This document shows positions 26,218 through 35,142 of a stretch of 64,000 nucleotides of DNA, one piece after another. A program made the translations under genes and the position numbers. The notes beneath the pieces were generated by a model. The model saw only the letters and a program-made list of their open reading frames with translations. It ran no database searches and was not told the origin of the DNA. This DNA is from Aliterella atlantica CENA595 (GTDB lineage Bacteria; Cyanobacteriota; Cyanobacteriia; Cyanobacteriales; Chroococcidiopsidaceae), in contig NZ_JYON01000023.1 of the NCBI RefSeq assembly GCF_000952155.1, positions 1 to 64,000 on the forward strand, in the 5' to 3' direction. Within the stretch, counting starts at the first letter, position 1. Every line of letters begins with the position of its first letter.

Positions 26218-27243
26218 TTAATCAACCATACTACCACGCTTTAATTGTTCGCGTTCGATCGCTTCAAACAAAGCCCGAAAATTGCCCTCCCCAAAACCCC
26301 GCGCTTGCGATCGCCTTTCAATAATTTCCAAGAAAAAAGTTGGTTCGCCAAAAATAGGCTGGGTAAAAGTTTGTAGCAGCAAGGCCTGCGGTAAAGTTTC
26401 CTGCCAATCAACTAAAATTTGTTGCTCGGCAATTTCGGCAATTTCTCTAGCAGATAGAGGTAAACCTGGACGTTCCAGCAATTGAGTGTAGTAGGAAGGA
26501 GGAACGGGGAGAAAATCAACACCAAAGGCGCGGAAATGAGCGATCGCTTGCACAATACTTGGCGTTTCTAGAGCAATATGCTGAATTCCCGCACCCTTAT
26601 TCACATCCAAAAATTCTTGAATCTGGGAATTAGAAGAAGCAGGCTGATTAATTGGTAACTGTACTTGCTTATTACGCGAAACCATCACCTGGCTATGCAA
26701 AGCCGAGCGATCTGTCTGAATCTTAAAAGTCTGTTGAGCCTGAAAATCCAGCATATTTTCATACCAAGCCACAGCCATTTCCAGATCGCCTTGAGCCACG
26801 TTTAAAACTACATGATCTATCCCGCTAAAACCAATTTCACCCTCTGTAGGGGTGCAATGCATTGCACCCCTACTGCTATCCTCCACCAAAGTATGCGTCA
26901 AAGCCCCCCAAGCCGCGATTTTTACTATGTCTGTAGATTGATGCAGCACTTTCGCCCCACGCGCGATCGCTCTATCTGTAATTGCTTCTACATCATCAAC
27001 ACAAAAGCTAATGTCAGCAACACCAGGTGGGTGCTGACTGAGAAACTTCGCTACAGGGCTTGCAGAACTTGACGGTGAAGACAATGCAAAATAAACAGCG
27101 CCACTTTTGACCAATTCTGTGCGAGTATGCGGCAAATCAACGCTACTAGCTACAGATTGAAACCCCAACCGATTGACAAACCAATCGCGGGATACTTGAG
27201 CGTCTTCTACGTAAAAGTGAACGCGGTCGATTTTCATAACCAT
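26218..27243 (-). CDS. hppD: 4-hydroxyphenylpyruvate dioxygenase
   Basis: Fe(II) dioxygenase converting 4-hydroxyphenylpyruvate to homogentisate, the head-group precursor of tocopherol (and of plastoquinone in plants). 341 residues in two VOC domains. Metal ligands are visible: His in GIDHVVLNV, His in GIQHIALE and Glu in FFLEIIER. The linker SSRGAMHCTPTEGE between the two domains is encoded by a perfect 28-bp palindromic repeat (26846-26873), an in-frame insertion of a mobile-looking element. Start choice between ATG codons 1 and 3 is open. Confidence 0.93.
   Translation of the reverse strand: MVMKIDRVHFYVEDAQVSRDWFVNRLGFQSVASSVDLPHTRTELVKSGAVYFALSSPSSSASPVAKFLSQHPPGVADISFCVDDVEAITDRAIARGAKVLHQSTDIVKIAAWGALTHTLVEDSSRGAMHCTPTEGEIGFSGIDHVVLNVAQGDLEMAVAWYENMLDFQAQQTFKIQTDRSALHSQVMVSRNKQVQLPINQPASSNSQIQEFLDVNKGAGIQHIALETPSIVQAIAHFRAFGVDFLPVPPSYYTQLLERPGLPLSAREIAEIAEQQILVDWQETLPQALLLQTFTQPIFGEPTFFLEIIERRSQARGFGEGNFRALFEAIEREQLKRGSMVD
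26846..26873. repeat. 28-bp perfect palindrome inside the hppD coding region
   Basis: Arm GTAGGGGTGCAATG and its exact complement without spacer. It encodes residues RGAMHCTP of the protein. A related core, GCGCAATGCATTGCGC, occurs in an intergenic position at 47059-47074. Confidence 0.85.
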
Positions 27244-27332
27244 TCAAAATCCAGCTTAAAAGCTTACTTTGTCTAAATTTTGCCGGATTTAGATAGATTT
27301 ATAGGTCACTCTCTAGTAATAATTGTCTCTAC

Positions 27333-28034
27333 CTATAAAAATAAATGACTTTCTGGCTGGATATTAATTTCCATCGGTACAGCTTGAGCCTCGGCGCTTA
27401 AAGCATAAAATATCGCCTCAGCAGCAGTTTCAGGACTAAGCATCTTTTTGCGGTCTACTTTCAAACTGACGTTATCCCAAAAAGGTGAATTTACTCCCCC
27501 AAAATAGAATAGCGTAAACTTTACCCCAAAGCGCTTTAATTCTTCTGCCATACATTTACTGAAGCCCACAACTGCAAACTTAGAGGCGCAGTAAGCTGAT
27601 GCCATTGACATTGAGTGCTTGCCCAAAATTCCCACAACATTACAGATATGCCCAGATTTGCGCTCTTGCATCAACTCCGCTGCAGCTTGGCAAGTGTAGA
27701 AACTACCTTTTAAATTGACATCTAACATCGCATCTAAATCGGCAGGATCTAAGTTGCTGTAGGGCTTCAGAATTCCCGCCCCTGCTGCGTTTACTAAAGC
27801 GTCGATTTGACCAAATTGGGCGATCGCACTCTCAAATAATGCATCTACCTGTTCGGGCTGAGTAATATCGCAAGCTACTGTTAATACTTCTCCTCCTAGT
27901 TCCGCAGCTAGGTTAGATAACTTATCGCTATCCCTAGCTGCTAATACCAAACTCGCTCCTGCCTTTGCTAGCTTGCGTGTCAAAGCTGAACCAATCCCAC
28001 CTGTCGCCCCAACTATAACTACTACTTTTTCCAT
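27333..28034 (-). CDS. SDR-family oxidoreductase
   Basis: A 233-residue short-chain dehydrogenase with the NAD(P) loop VGATGGIGSAL, the NAG-type motif LVNAAGAG and catalytic YCASK. The Ser of the triad would lie in CNVVGILGKHSMS. Substrate unknown. Encoded divergently from ftsH, 248 bp away, and downstream-facing to hppD on the same strand. Confidence 0.87.
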   Translation of the reverse strand: MEKVVVIVGATGGIGSALTRKLAKAGASLVLAARDSDKLSNLAAELGGEVLTVACDITQPEQVDALFESAIAQFGQIDALVNAAGAGILKPYSNLDPADLDAMLDVNLKGSFYTCQAAAELMQERKSGHICNVVGILGKHSMSMASAYCASKFAVVGFSKCMAEELKRFGVKFTLFYFGGVNSPFWDNVSLKVDRKKMLSPETAAEAIFYALSAEAQAVPMEINIQPESHLFL

Positions 28035-28282
28035 GACTCTTTACAATTCTTCACATCTCTTCCCATAATAGTAGGTAAGCCGTAAAAGCAGAAAGAAGCT
28101 CAAAGCAGCGTTCTTCCTGCCGATAGACAGGCAAGCTAGCATGAGGACTTAAAATTAAGTTAAATTTAATTAAGATTCCACATAATTATCGATCGCCGCT
28201 TTTGTGGCTGCGTGTCTAGAAATTGAAGAAGAAAGCATTTAAAAGCTTATTGGCAGAAATTGCACCTAGAGGCAACTAACAG

Positions 28283-30169
28283 ATGAAATTTTCTTGGAAA
28301 GTTCTTGTATTGTGGACATTACCAGCCCTGATAATTGGCTTCTTCTTTTGGCAAGGAGCATTCGCCAGCGCTCCGGCTGAAATGACTAAAAATACAGCCA
28401 GTACCCGCATGACATACGGGCGGTTTTTGGAATATTTAGATACAGGTCGAGTTAAAAGCGTAGATTTGTACGAAGGCGGAAGAACAGCAATTGTTGAAGC
28501 GGTAGACCCCGAATTAGACAACCGCATGCAACGCCTGCGCGTAGATTTACCTTACAACGCACCCGAACTTGTTTCTAGATTAAGAGACTCTAATATTAGC
28601 TTCGACTCCCACCCAATGCGGAACGATGGCGCAATTTGGGGGCTTTTGGGCAATTTAGTTTTCCCAGTTTTATTAATTGGTGGGCTATTTTTCCTATTTA
28701 GGCGTTCTAGCAACATTCCTGGCGGTCCTGGTCAAGCGATGAATTTTGGCAAATCAAAAGCGCGGTTCCAAATGGAAGCCAAAACAGGCATCAAATTTGA
28801 TGACGTTGCGGGAATTGATGAAGCTAAAGAAGAACTGCAAGAAGTAGTAACTTTCTTGAAACAGCCAGAACGCTTTACCGCAGTGGGCGCAAAAATTCCT
28901 AAAGGAGTATTATTAGTTGGTCCTCCAGGAACAGGGAAGACATTACTAGCAAAAGCGATCGCTGGCGAAGCTGGAGTACCATTTTTCAGTATCTCTGGCT
29001 CGGAATTTGTCGAGATGTTCGTCGGTGTGGGTGCATCTCGCGTCCGCGACTTATTTAAGAAAGCCAAGGACAATGCTCCATGTCTGATCTTCATCGATGA
29101 AATTGATGCAGTAGGAAGACAAAGAGGCGCAGGAATTGGCGGCGGTAACGATGAAAGGGAACAAACCCTTAACCAGTTACTTACAGAGATGGACGGTTTT
29201 GAAGGCAATACAGGCATTATTATTATTGCTGCGACCAACCGCCCTGATGTATTGGATTCAGCCTTGCTGCGTCCAGGACGCTTTGATAGACAAGTAATTG
29301 TCGATGCTCCTGACTTGAAAGGAAGATTGGAAATTTTAAAAGTCCACTCGCGCAATAAAAAACTCGCTCCTTCTGTATCTTTAGAAGCGATCGCTCGTCG
29401 TTCTCCAGGCTTTACGGGCGCTGATTTAGCTAATTTGCTCAACGAAGCTGCAATTTTGACAGCTAGACGGCGCAAAGATGCTATTACCTTGGCAGAAATT
29501 GACGATGCTGTAGATCGGGTAGTAGCGGGAATGGAAGGTACGCCATTAGTTGACAGCAAGAGCAAGCGCTTGATTGCCTACCACGAAATCGGACACGCTT
29601 TAATTGGTACGTTGGTTAAAGAACACGACCCCGTACAGAAAGTAACTTTAATTCCGCGCGGACAAGCACAAGGCTTAACTTGGTTTACGCCTGATGAAGA
29701 ACAAGGACTAATTTCTCGTTCTCAGCTTAAAGCTAGAATTACAGGTGCATTGGGTGGTAGAGCCGCTGAAGCTGAAATTTTTGGACATTCCGAAATTACT
29801 ACAGGCGCAGGTGGTGACTTGCAGCAAGTTAGCGGTATGGCGCGGCAAATGGTGACTAGATTTGGTATGTCTGAGTTAGGACCTTTGTCACTGGAAAGCC
29901 AAGGTGGAGAAGTATTTTTAGGACGCGATTGGATGTCGCGCTCGGAATACTCTGAATCTATTGCTGCTCAAATTGACGCTCAAGTTCGTACCATTGTTGC
30001 TGAGTGCTACGAAATAGCCAAGCAGATTATTAGAGAAAATCGCACCGTATGCGATCGCTTAGTCGATTTGTTGATTGAAAAAGAAACCATCGACGGCGAA
30101 GAGTTCCGTCAAATTGTTGCTGAGTACACAGACTTACCAGAAAAACAGCAATTTGTCCCAACTCTGTAA
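28283..30169 (+). CDS. ftsH: ATP-dependent zinc metalloprotease FtsH (FtsH2-type)
   Basis: A 628-residue membrane AAA+ protease. Two N-terminal membrane helices ([18 protein letters not shown] at 11-28; [15 protein letters not shown] at 125-139) flank a lumenal loop. Walker A GPPGTGKT is at 213-220, the Walker B/SRH follows, and the zinc site is HEIGH at 434-438 (Ile instead of the usual Ala/Val). The N-terminus [14 protein letters not shown] matches the Synechocystis FtsH2 (Slr0228) type, which with FtsH3 degrades photodamaged D1 during photosystem II repair. A rho-independent terminator follows. Confidence 0.95.
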   Translation: MKFSWKVLVLWTLPALIIGFFFWQGAFASAPAEMTKNTASTRMTYGRFLEYLDTGRVKSVDLYEGGRTAIVEAVDPELDNRMQRLRVDLPYNAPELVSRLRDSNISFDSHPMRNDGAIWGLLGNLVFPVLLIGGLFFLFRRSSNIPGGPGQAMNFGKSKARFQMEAKTGIKFDDVAGIDEAKEELQEVVTFLKQPERFTAVGAKIPKGVLLVGPPGTGKTLLAKAIAGEAGVPFFSISGSEFVEMFVGVGASRVRDLFKKAKDNAPCLIFIDEIDAVGRQRGAGIGGGNDEREQTLNQLLTEMDGFEGNTGIIIIAATNRPDVLDSALLRPGRFDRQVIVDAPDLKGRLEILKVHSRNKKLAPSVSLEAIARRSPGFTGADLANLLNEAAILTARRRKDAITLAEIDDAVDRVVAGMEGTPLVDSKSKRLIAYHEIGHALIGTLVKEHDPVQKVTLIPRGQAQGLTWFTPDEEQGLISRSQLKARITGALGGRAAEAEIFGHSEITTGAGGDLQQVSGMARQMVTRFGMSELGPLSLESQGGEVFLGRDWMSRSEYSESIAAQIDAQVRTIVAECYEIAKQIIRENRTVCDRLVDLLIEKETIDGEEFRQIVAEYTDLPEKQQFVPTL

Positions 30170-30187
30170 TCTAAGTTAATTGACTTT

Positions 30188-30221
30188 AAGAAGGTGGTAG
30201 AAATCTACCACCTTCTTTTTT
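30188..30221 (+). terminator. Rho-independent terminator of ftsH
   Basis: Stem AAGAAGGTGGTAGA / TCTACCACCTTCTT (14 bp) with a 2-base loop, followed by T-rich sequence, 18 bases after the ftsH stop. Confidence 0.85.
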
Positions 30222-30287
30222 ATGGAATACAGCAACAATTATTTGTAATCAACAGTCAGTAAAGATTAAATCACTTATTAGTTATCA

Positions 30288-30833
30288 ATGAAAAAATTTA
30301 TATTATTTACTTCTTTGCTTAGTTCTTTAGCAGTTTCGGCTGTAGCTATTGCGCCAACAAAAATTACTAACCAGTCAAAACTTGCTATTAATGGCATTGG
30401 TTCAATTCGAGTTGGCATGACTATCGCTGAAGCTGCAAAAGCATCTGGAACTAAGTTAGTAAAATCTGGTAGCGCTCCATTAGATACTAACTGCGACTAC
30501 GTTCGCCCTCAAAGCTCACCTAAAGGTATCGGTTTTATGGTTACAAATGGGCGGATTGCTAGAGTAGATGTGTACGACAATAAGAGCATTACGACCTTAA
30601 GCGGGGCAAAAATTGGCGATACAGAAGCGCGGATTAAAGCGCTATATCCAAGACAAATTAAAGTTAGCCCTCACGAATATACAGGATATATGGGCGGACA
30701 CTATTTGACATTTGTACCCAAAGATAAAAGCGATAGCAATTACCGATTAGTATTTGAAACAGATGGTAAGCGCGTTGTTAACTTTAGAGCCGGAAAATTG
30801 CCAGAAGTTGAGTATGTAGAAGGGTGTTCGTAG
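30288..30833 (+). CDS. secreted hypothetical protein
   Basis: A 181-residue protein with a signal peptide (MKKFILFTSLLSSLAVSAVA). The mature part has GIGSIRVGMTIAEAAKASGT and a later similar block LSGAKIGDTEARIKALYP, a doubled R-V/I-G-M/D-T motif like that of SmpA-type or lipoprotein BLUF-like folds with tandem halves. Two cysteines (NCDYV and EGCS) could form a disulfide. Function unknown. A short degraded stretch similar to its centre lies downstream at 31278-31334. Confidence 0.75.
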   Translation: MKKFILFTSLLSSLAVSAVAIAPTKITNQSKLAINGIGSIRVGMTIAEAAKASGTKLVKSGSAPLDTNCDYVRPQSSPKGIGFMVTNGRIARVDVYDNKSITTLSGAKIGDTEARIKALYPRQIKVSPHEYTGYMGGHYLTFVPKDKSDSNYRLVFETDGKRVVNFRAGKLPEVEYVEGCS

Positions 30834-30885
30834 ATTACTATCGGTAGAATAGGCTAATAAAGCTGCATCTGTTAAGACTTAAGCT

Positions 30886-31252
30886 GTGATAGACAACATT
30901 TCCAAGTTTCTCATCGAACAATATTCGCGTGATAACGAGTATCTTGGCTGGGTTATAACTAGATGAGCAAACAATCCGCCAACTGATGAGGAATCCGGTG
31001 ATGCGCGAGTCTACGATGTATCAGTCTATTTTACGTGAAGGTGAAGAGATCGGACTGGAACGTGGTTTGACCCAAGGGCGCATAGTAGGAGAAACAGAAT
31101 TAGTTCTCAAGCGGCTTACCCGTAAAGTAGGTAGTTTATCCCCTGAACTAATCGCCAGAGTGAGTGCTTTGAGTTTGGAGCAGTTGGATGTGTTAGGCGA
31201 GGCGCTGTTGTATTTTGATAGCGTGGAAGAATTAACATCCTGGTTGGGTTAA
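30886..31252 (+). pseudogene. remnant of an Rpn/DUF4351-type nuclease-transposase gene
   Basis: A GTG-initiated fragment, VIDNISKFLIEQYSRD, matches the N-terminus of Rpn-like proteins and soon meets a stop. The 3' part (ORF 30986-31252, 88 residues) matches the C-terminus: QSILREGEEIGLERGL and the DUF4351-like LTRKVGSLSPELIARVSALS. The PD-(D/E)XK core in between is missing, so the gene has suffered an internal deletion. The 88-residue ORF may still be annotated as a protein. Confidence 0.7.
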
Positions 31253-31277
31253 TCGAGGAAAATCGAACAAGGTTTTA

Positions 31278-31334
31278 AACTGTGGCTTATCCTCAAGGCG
31301 CACGTAAAGGCATCAGTATGGTTACAAATAGGCG
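31278..31334 (+). pseudogene. decayed fragment similar to the 30288-30833 gene
   Basis: CCTCAAGGCGCACGTAAAGG and then TATGGTTACAAATAGGCG align with CCTCAAAGCTCACCTAAAGG and TATGGTTACAAATGGGCG of the secreted-protein gene, with a 3-bp gap. It suggests a tandem paralogue that has decayed, or a partial duplication. Confidence 0.4.
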
Positions 31335-31512
31335 CGATATAGTTTGTATTGCTAGGTTGTGCAACTATGGACTCTAACTGCCACAATAACCTCTGGTAAA
31401 AAATATCATCAATGGGTTTCTAACCAGCGATCGCACTATATTCTCAAAGTAGGGCTAATCTGTTGCAGATAATAAATAAAGTTATCAATCCAGCTTAGTA
31501 TCTAAATTACTG

Positions 31513-32364
31513 ATGTCACCAAAAATATCACGCCGTTTGTTCGTCCACTTGTTTTTATTAACAGCTTGCAGCAGCAACTCAAAGCCAACTCAAAACGATA
31601 AACTAACCGTTGGCGTGGTCAGCTACGGTGCAGGAGTGCAGATAATTGACCAGTATGCTAACTTCAATAATTATTTAAGTGAAAAAACAGGAGCGCTAGT
31701 TGAGTTAGAACCTACATTTAACGAAGCTAAAGCTCTTGAACGCATCAGAAACCAAGCTTGGTCGCTAATTTTTGCTCCTCCAGGTTTAGCAGCTATCGCA
31801 ATTTCCGAACAGCAGTATATACCCATTGCTCCTCTGAGTAATCTGGGTAACTTACGCTCTATTATAGTTGTACGTAAAGACAGTCCTGCACGCACCTTAA
31901 AAGACCTAAATGGCAAAATAGTTGCTCTCGGACAGCTTGGTTCAGCAACAGGTTATTATTTCCCCATTTTCAACCTCTACGGTTTAACACTAGCAGAAAT
32001 AGTTACCGCGCCCATACCTAAAACAGTTATGGAATGGGTTGCTCAAGGAAAAATTGCTGCTGGTGCTTTATCTAGAGAAGAATTTAACTTTCACAGCCTC
32101 CAAATGACTGAAACAGAGTTTCGCGTGCTTTACATTGACCCTCACCCCGTTCCACCTGGTGTTATCTTAATCGGACCTACTGTAGAACGTAATCTGCAAG
32201 AACAAATTCGCAAGGTGATAAACGAAACACCATCAGTATTAGCTCAAGAAGTAGGGTATGTCCCTAATGGCACATTACCTGATTATAAATATATGACTAC
32301 TGTAGTGAAGCGGGTTAAGTCAATTGCTACTCACATTCAAGAAAAGCCTGCGCGTCTGTTTTGA
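31513..32364 (+). CDS. PhnD/SsuA-like substrate-binding lipoprotein
   Basis: A 283-residue lipoprotein: the signal peptide ends in the lipobox LLTAC (Cys19). The mature part is a type II periplasmic binding fold: KLTVGVVSYGAG, LGNLRSIIVVRKDSPARTLK, then LNGKIVALGQLGSATGYYFP, a region typical of PhnD-family phosphonate/phosphite-binding proteins. No ABC permease or ATPase is adjacent, so it may feed a sensor rather than a transporter. The DUF3365-HAMP membrane protein follows 261 bp downstream on the same strand. Confidence 0.82.
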   Translation: MSPKISRRLFVHLFLLTACSSNSKPTQNDKLTVGVVSYGAGVQIIDQYANFNNYLSEKTGALVELEPTFNEAKALERIRNQAWSLIFAPPGLAAIAISEQQYIPIAPLSNLGNLRSIIVVRKDSPARTLKDLNGKIVALGQLGSATGYYFPIFNLYGLTLAEIVTAPIPKTVMEWVAQGKIAAGALSREEFNFHSLQMTETEFRVLYIDPHPVPPGVILIGPTVERNLQEQIRKVINETPSVLAQEVGYVPNGTLPDYKYMTTVVKRVKSIATHIQEKPARLF

Positions 32365-32625
32365 GTAGCACAATCTACAAAGTAGGCAATTAATCCACTT
32401 CTAAAGCAGAAATATACATTCTATGTCTGCACAACCCATTTATTTCTGTGCTTAAATTAGTTTAAAGTTGCTCTGCTGCTATATCAAAAAATAGTATAAG
32501 TATTGCAAAATAATGAAAAACTTACATTAAACTTAACAATAAAATCAAAAATTTCTATTTATACTAAAAACAATTAGTTAATCAAGTTTTTTTCAAGAAT
32601 TGTTTTGGATTTAACGTCAAAATAT

Positions 32626-33534
32626 ATGATTGAAAAAATGATGTTAAGAAACATTAAATTAAAAACAAAATTTAACTTAATTCTCCTGCTAGTTTTTATC
32701 TGCGGTGTATCGATTGGTGGATTTGCTTTATCGCAAGTGCTTCAGCAAAGAGCGCAAGATGAAGTAACTTCAAAAGCCTTAGCTTTGATAGAAACAATGA
32801 CAGCAGTGAGAAACTATACAAGCACTCATATTAACCCGCTTTTAGCACCTAAATTAGAAACTGAATCAGAGTTTATAGCAGAAACAGTACCAGCATACTC
32901 AGCAACAGAGGTTTTTCAAAATTTCCGTAAAAATGAAGGTTACAAAAACTTTTTTTACAAAGAAGCAACCCTAAATCCAACTAACTTGCGAGATAAAGCT
33001 GATACGTTTGAAGCAAAAATTGTCGAGCGTTTTCGTCAACAATCAGCAATTAAAGAAATTTCCGATTTTCGTAGCTTACCAAATGGAAGAGTATTATATA
33101 TCGCTAGACCTCTTGCTATAACAAAAGAGAGTTGCTTGCGTTGCCATAGTAACCCCAAATTAGCTCCTAAAAGTCAACTAGCAACCTACGGAACTGAAAA
33201 TGGATTTGGTTGGAAGCTCAATGAAATTGTTGCGGCTCAAATAATTTCTGTTCCCGCTGAAGAAGTTTTTGCTAGTGTCAAGCAATCCTTATCATTAGTA
33301 ATATTAATTTTAATTGGCATCTTTGCTTTAGTTATTTTGATAATTAATTTATTGCTAAATCGCAGTGTAATTCAGCCACTTAGAAAGATGGCTCACTTAG
33401 CAAAAGAAGTGAGTACAGGCAAAACAAGCGATGATTTTGAGCAAGTGTCTAATGATGAGATAGGTATTTTAGCAGCTTCATTCAATCGCATGAAATCTAG
33501 TTTAGAAATAGCAATGAGCATGATAGACAAATAA
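32626..33534 (+). CDS. DUF3365 (Tll0287-like) haem-motif membrane protein with HAMP
   Basis: About 302 residues. A membrane helix (LILLLVFICGVSIGGFAL, about 18-35) is followed by an extracytoplasmic domain of DUF3365 type. This contains SCLRCHS, i.e. CxxCH (Cys170, Cys173, His174), a covalent haem c attachment motif. A second helix (about 220-245) and a HAMP domain (VIQPLRKMAHLAKEVSTG) follow, and the protein then ends. No kinase, cyclase or methyl-accepting output domain is present, unlike most HAMP sensors. Start: ATG at 32626, preferred over TTG at 32605. Confidence 0.82.
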   Translation: MIEKMMLRNIKLKTKFNLILLLVFICGVSIGGFALSQVLQQRAQDEVTSKALALIETMTAVRNYTSTHINPLLAPKLETESEFIAETVPAYSATEVFQNFRKNEGYKNFFYKEATLNPTNLRDKADTFEAKIVERFRQQSAIKEISDFRSLPNGRVLYIARPLAITKESCLRCHSNPKLAPKSQLATYGTENGFGWKLNEIVAAQIISVPAEEVFASVKQSLSLVILILIGIFALVILIINLLLNRSVIQPLRKMAHLAKEVSTGKTSDDFEQVSNDEIGILAASFNRMKSSLEIAMSMIDK

Positions 33535-33542
33535 AGATAAAG

Positions 33543-34895
33543 TCAAGAAAGTAACCGCTGACGGAATTTAGCAGCTTTGTGAGAGTTAGGAATTTCTGCA
33601 GCTAAAAATTCTACAATTTCTACACGAGAAAATTGCGGATGAGACTTTACAGCTTTTTGGACAAGTAAAATACCGATTGGACCAATTAAATCAGTCAACT
33701 CTTGTTCGCATCGACGCAGAAAATTCTCATCAATAGTTTGAGATTTTGAATCAACTAATTTACTTCCACTAGCGCTAGGTTTAATAACTGGTTTGGAGAC
33801 AGGAGGTTTTTGCAAGGAAGCTACTGCCATGCGCTGGAATTCAGAGCGTTGTTTTTGAGAAATATAAGGTAATAATTTTTCTATTAATTCCTCAGCACTA
33901 GCTACTTGCTTTACATATTTTTGCAATAATATAGGACTTATTGCTCCTACAAATTCTCTTAAAATTTCCTCAATCTGAGCATAGTTTTGTGAAGGCGAAG
34001 TTACTCCAGTAACTTCTGTTTGAGGTAAAAAAGTGACTGTATTAAGTGTATCTAGAGGTGTATCATCTGGCAAACTTTCTAAGTCTTTGAGGACTGCTAT
34101 TGCTGACTGATAACGCTGTTCAAATGTAGGATGCGTCATTCGACTTATAATATCTGCTAGTTCTTTTCTAACTTGGATTAAATGCAACCAAAGTAATACT
34201 CCATTATGAGGATCTCGTTTGAGTTTACTAGGCAGTAATCCTGTTAATGCTTGAATAGCTACTATTCCTAGAGAATAAATATCACTATTTAACCTTGGTT
34301 GACCTGCAAGTTGCTCTAGAGGAGCATACTCAGTAGTACCAATGGCAATAGTAAGTGTTGTCAGTGCAACATTTCCTTGTTCTCTCAATACATGAGGTTG
34401 AATTTGTTTGACAGCACCAAAATCAATGAGAACAAATCTACCATCTTTCTTCCTTTTGATAATGTTGCTAGGTTTAATATCTCGATGGATAACACATTGC
34501 TCGTGAATAAAAATAAGAACTTTTAAAATATCTTTGAGTAGATGTATAACTTCAACTTCTGGCAAGCAGTTGTCTATAAAAAGTGTATCTTTAAAGCAAT
34601 CTCCTTCAATAAATTCCTCTACTAAATAAAACTCTTCATGTTCTTCAAAGTAAGCTAATAACTGAGGAATCTGCTCGTGATGACCTAATTTTTCTAAAAT
34701 TTCTGCCTCCATTTTGAATAAACGCCTAGCCATTTGCAAAAATTCTAAATCTTTAGAAATAGGCATCAGCTGTTTTACTACACAAAGGGGTAGTCCAGGA
34801 CGATGAGTATCTTCAGCAATGTATGTTTTGCCAAATCCACCAGCGCCTAGTTCTCTAATAATTTTGTAACGTCCTTTTAATTCTTTACTTAACAT
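33543..34895 (-). CDS. Ser/Thr protein kinase with duplicated C-terminal helical module
   Basis: A 450-residue Hanks-type kinase: glycine loop GAGGFGKTYI, Lys41, catalytic CVIHRDIKPSN, DFG in VLIDFGAVKQ and APLEQLAG in the activation segment. No membrane helix is seen. The C-terminal 150 residues hold two related modules, ILREFVGAISPILLQKYVKQ and CEQELTDLIGPIGILLVQKA, each followed by a short helix set; the repeated core is L-x-G-x-I-x-x-x-L-x-Q/V-K. It is convergent with the DUF3365 gene (8 bp between stops). Confidence 0.88.
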   Translation of the reverse strand: MLSKELKGRYKIIRELGAGGFGKTYIAEDTHRPGLPLCVVKQLMPISKDLEFLQMARRLFKMEAEILEKLGHHEQIPQLLAYFEEHEEFYLVEEFIEGDCFKDTLFIDNCLPEVEVIHLLKDILKVLIFIHEQCVIHRDIKPSNIIKRKKDGRFVLIDFGAVKQIQPHVLREQGNVALTTLTIAIGTTEYAPLEQLAGQPRLNSDIYSLGIVAIQALTGLLPSKLKRDPHNGVLLWLHLIQVRKELADIISRMTHPTFEQRYQSAIAVLKDLESLPDDTPLDTLNTVTFLPQTEVTGVTSPSQNYAQIEEILREFVGAISPILLQKYVKQVASAEELIEKLLPYISQKQRSEFQRMAVASLQKPPVSKPVIKPSASGSKLVDSKSQTIDENFLRRCEQELTDLIGPIGILLVQKAVKSHPQFSRVEIVEFLAAEIPNSHKAAKFRQRLLS

Positions 34896-35142
34896 ATTGA
34901 AAGATATAATATTTTCTAGAATATAAGCTAGAAATTGGCTAGTCTAATACTTACTAAATAATATAACTAACTCTAGTAACTAACAGGATTAATGCAATAG
35001 TTATGTGAAGCGATCGCCCAAATCCAATAGCAAACTATACTTGAGTTGATACACAGCCAACGTGCAAACAAGACAATCTTCGCCTCGAATTACCAAGCTG
35101 TAAAACCAATTAGAGGGCGATTGATGTCGGCGAAAAAGCTAG

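Noticed and set aside
28732-29565. 277-codon minus-strand ORF inside ftsH
   Set aside because: Antisense shadow of a strongly conserved gene, with low-complexity Ser-rich translation.
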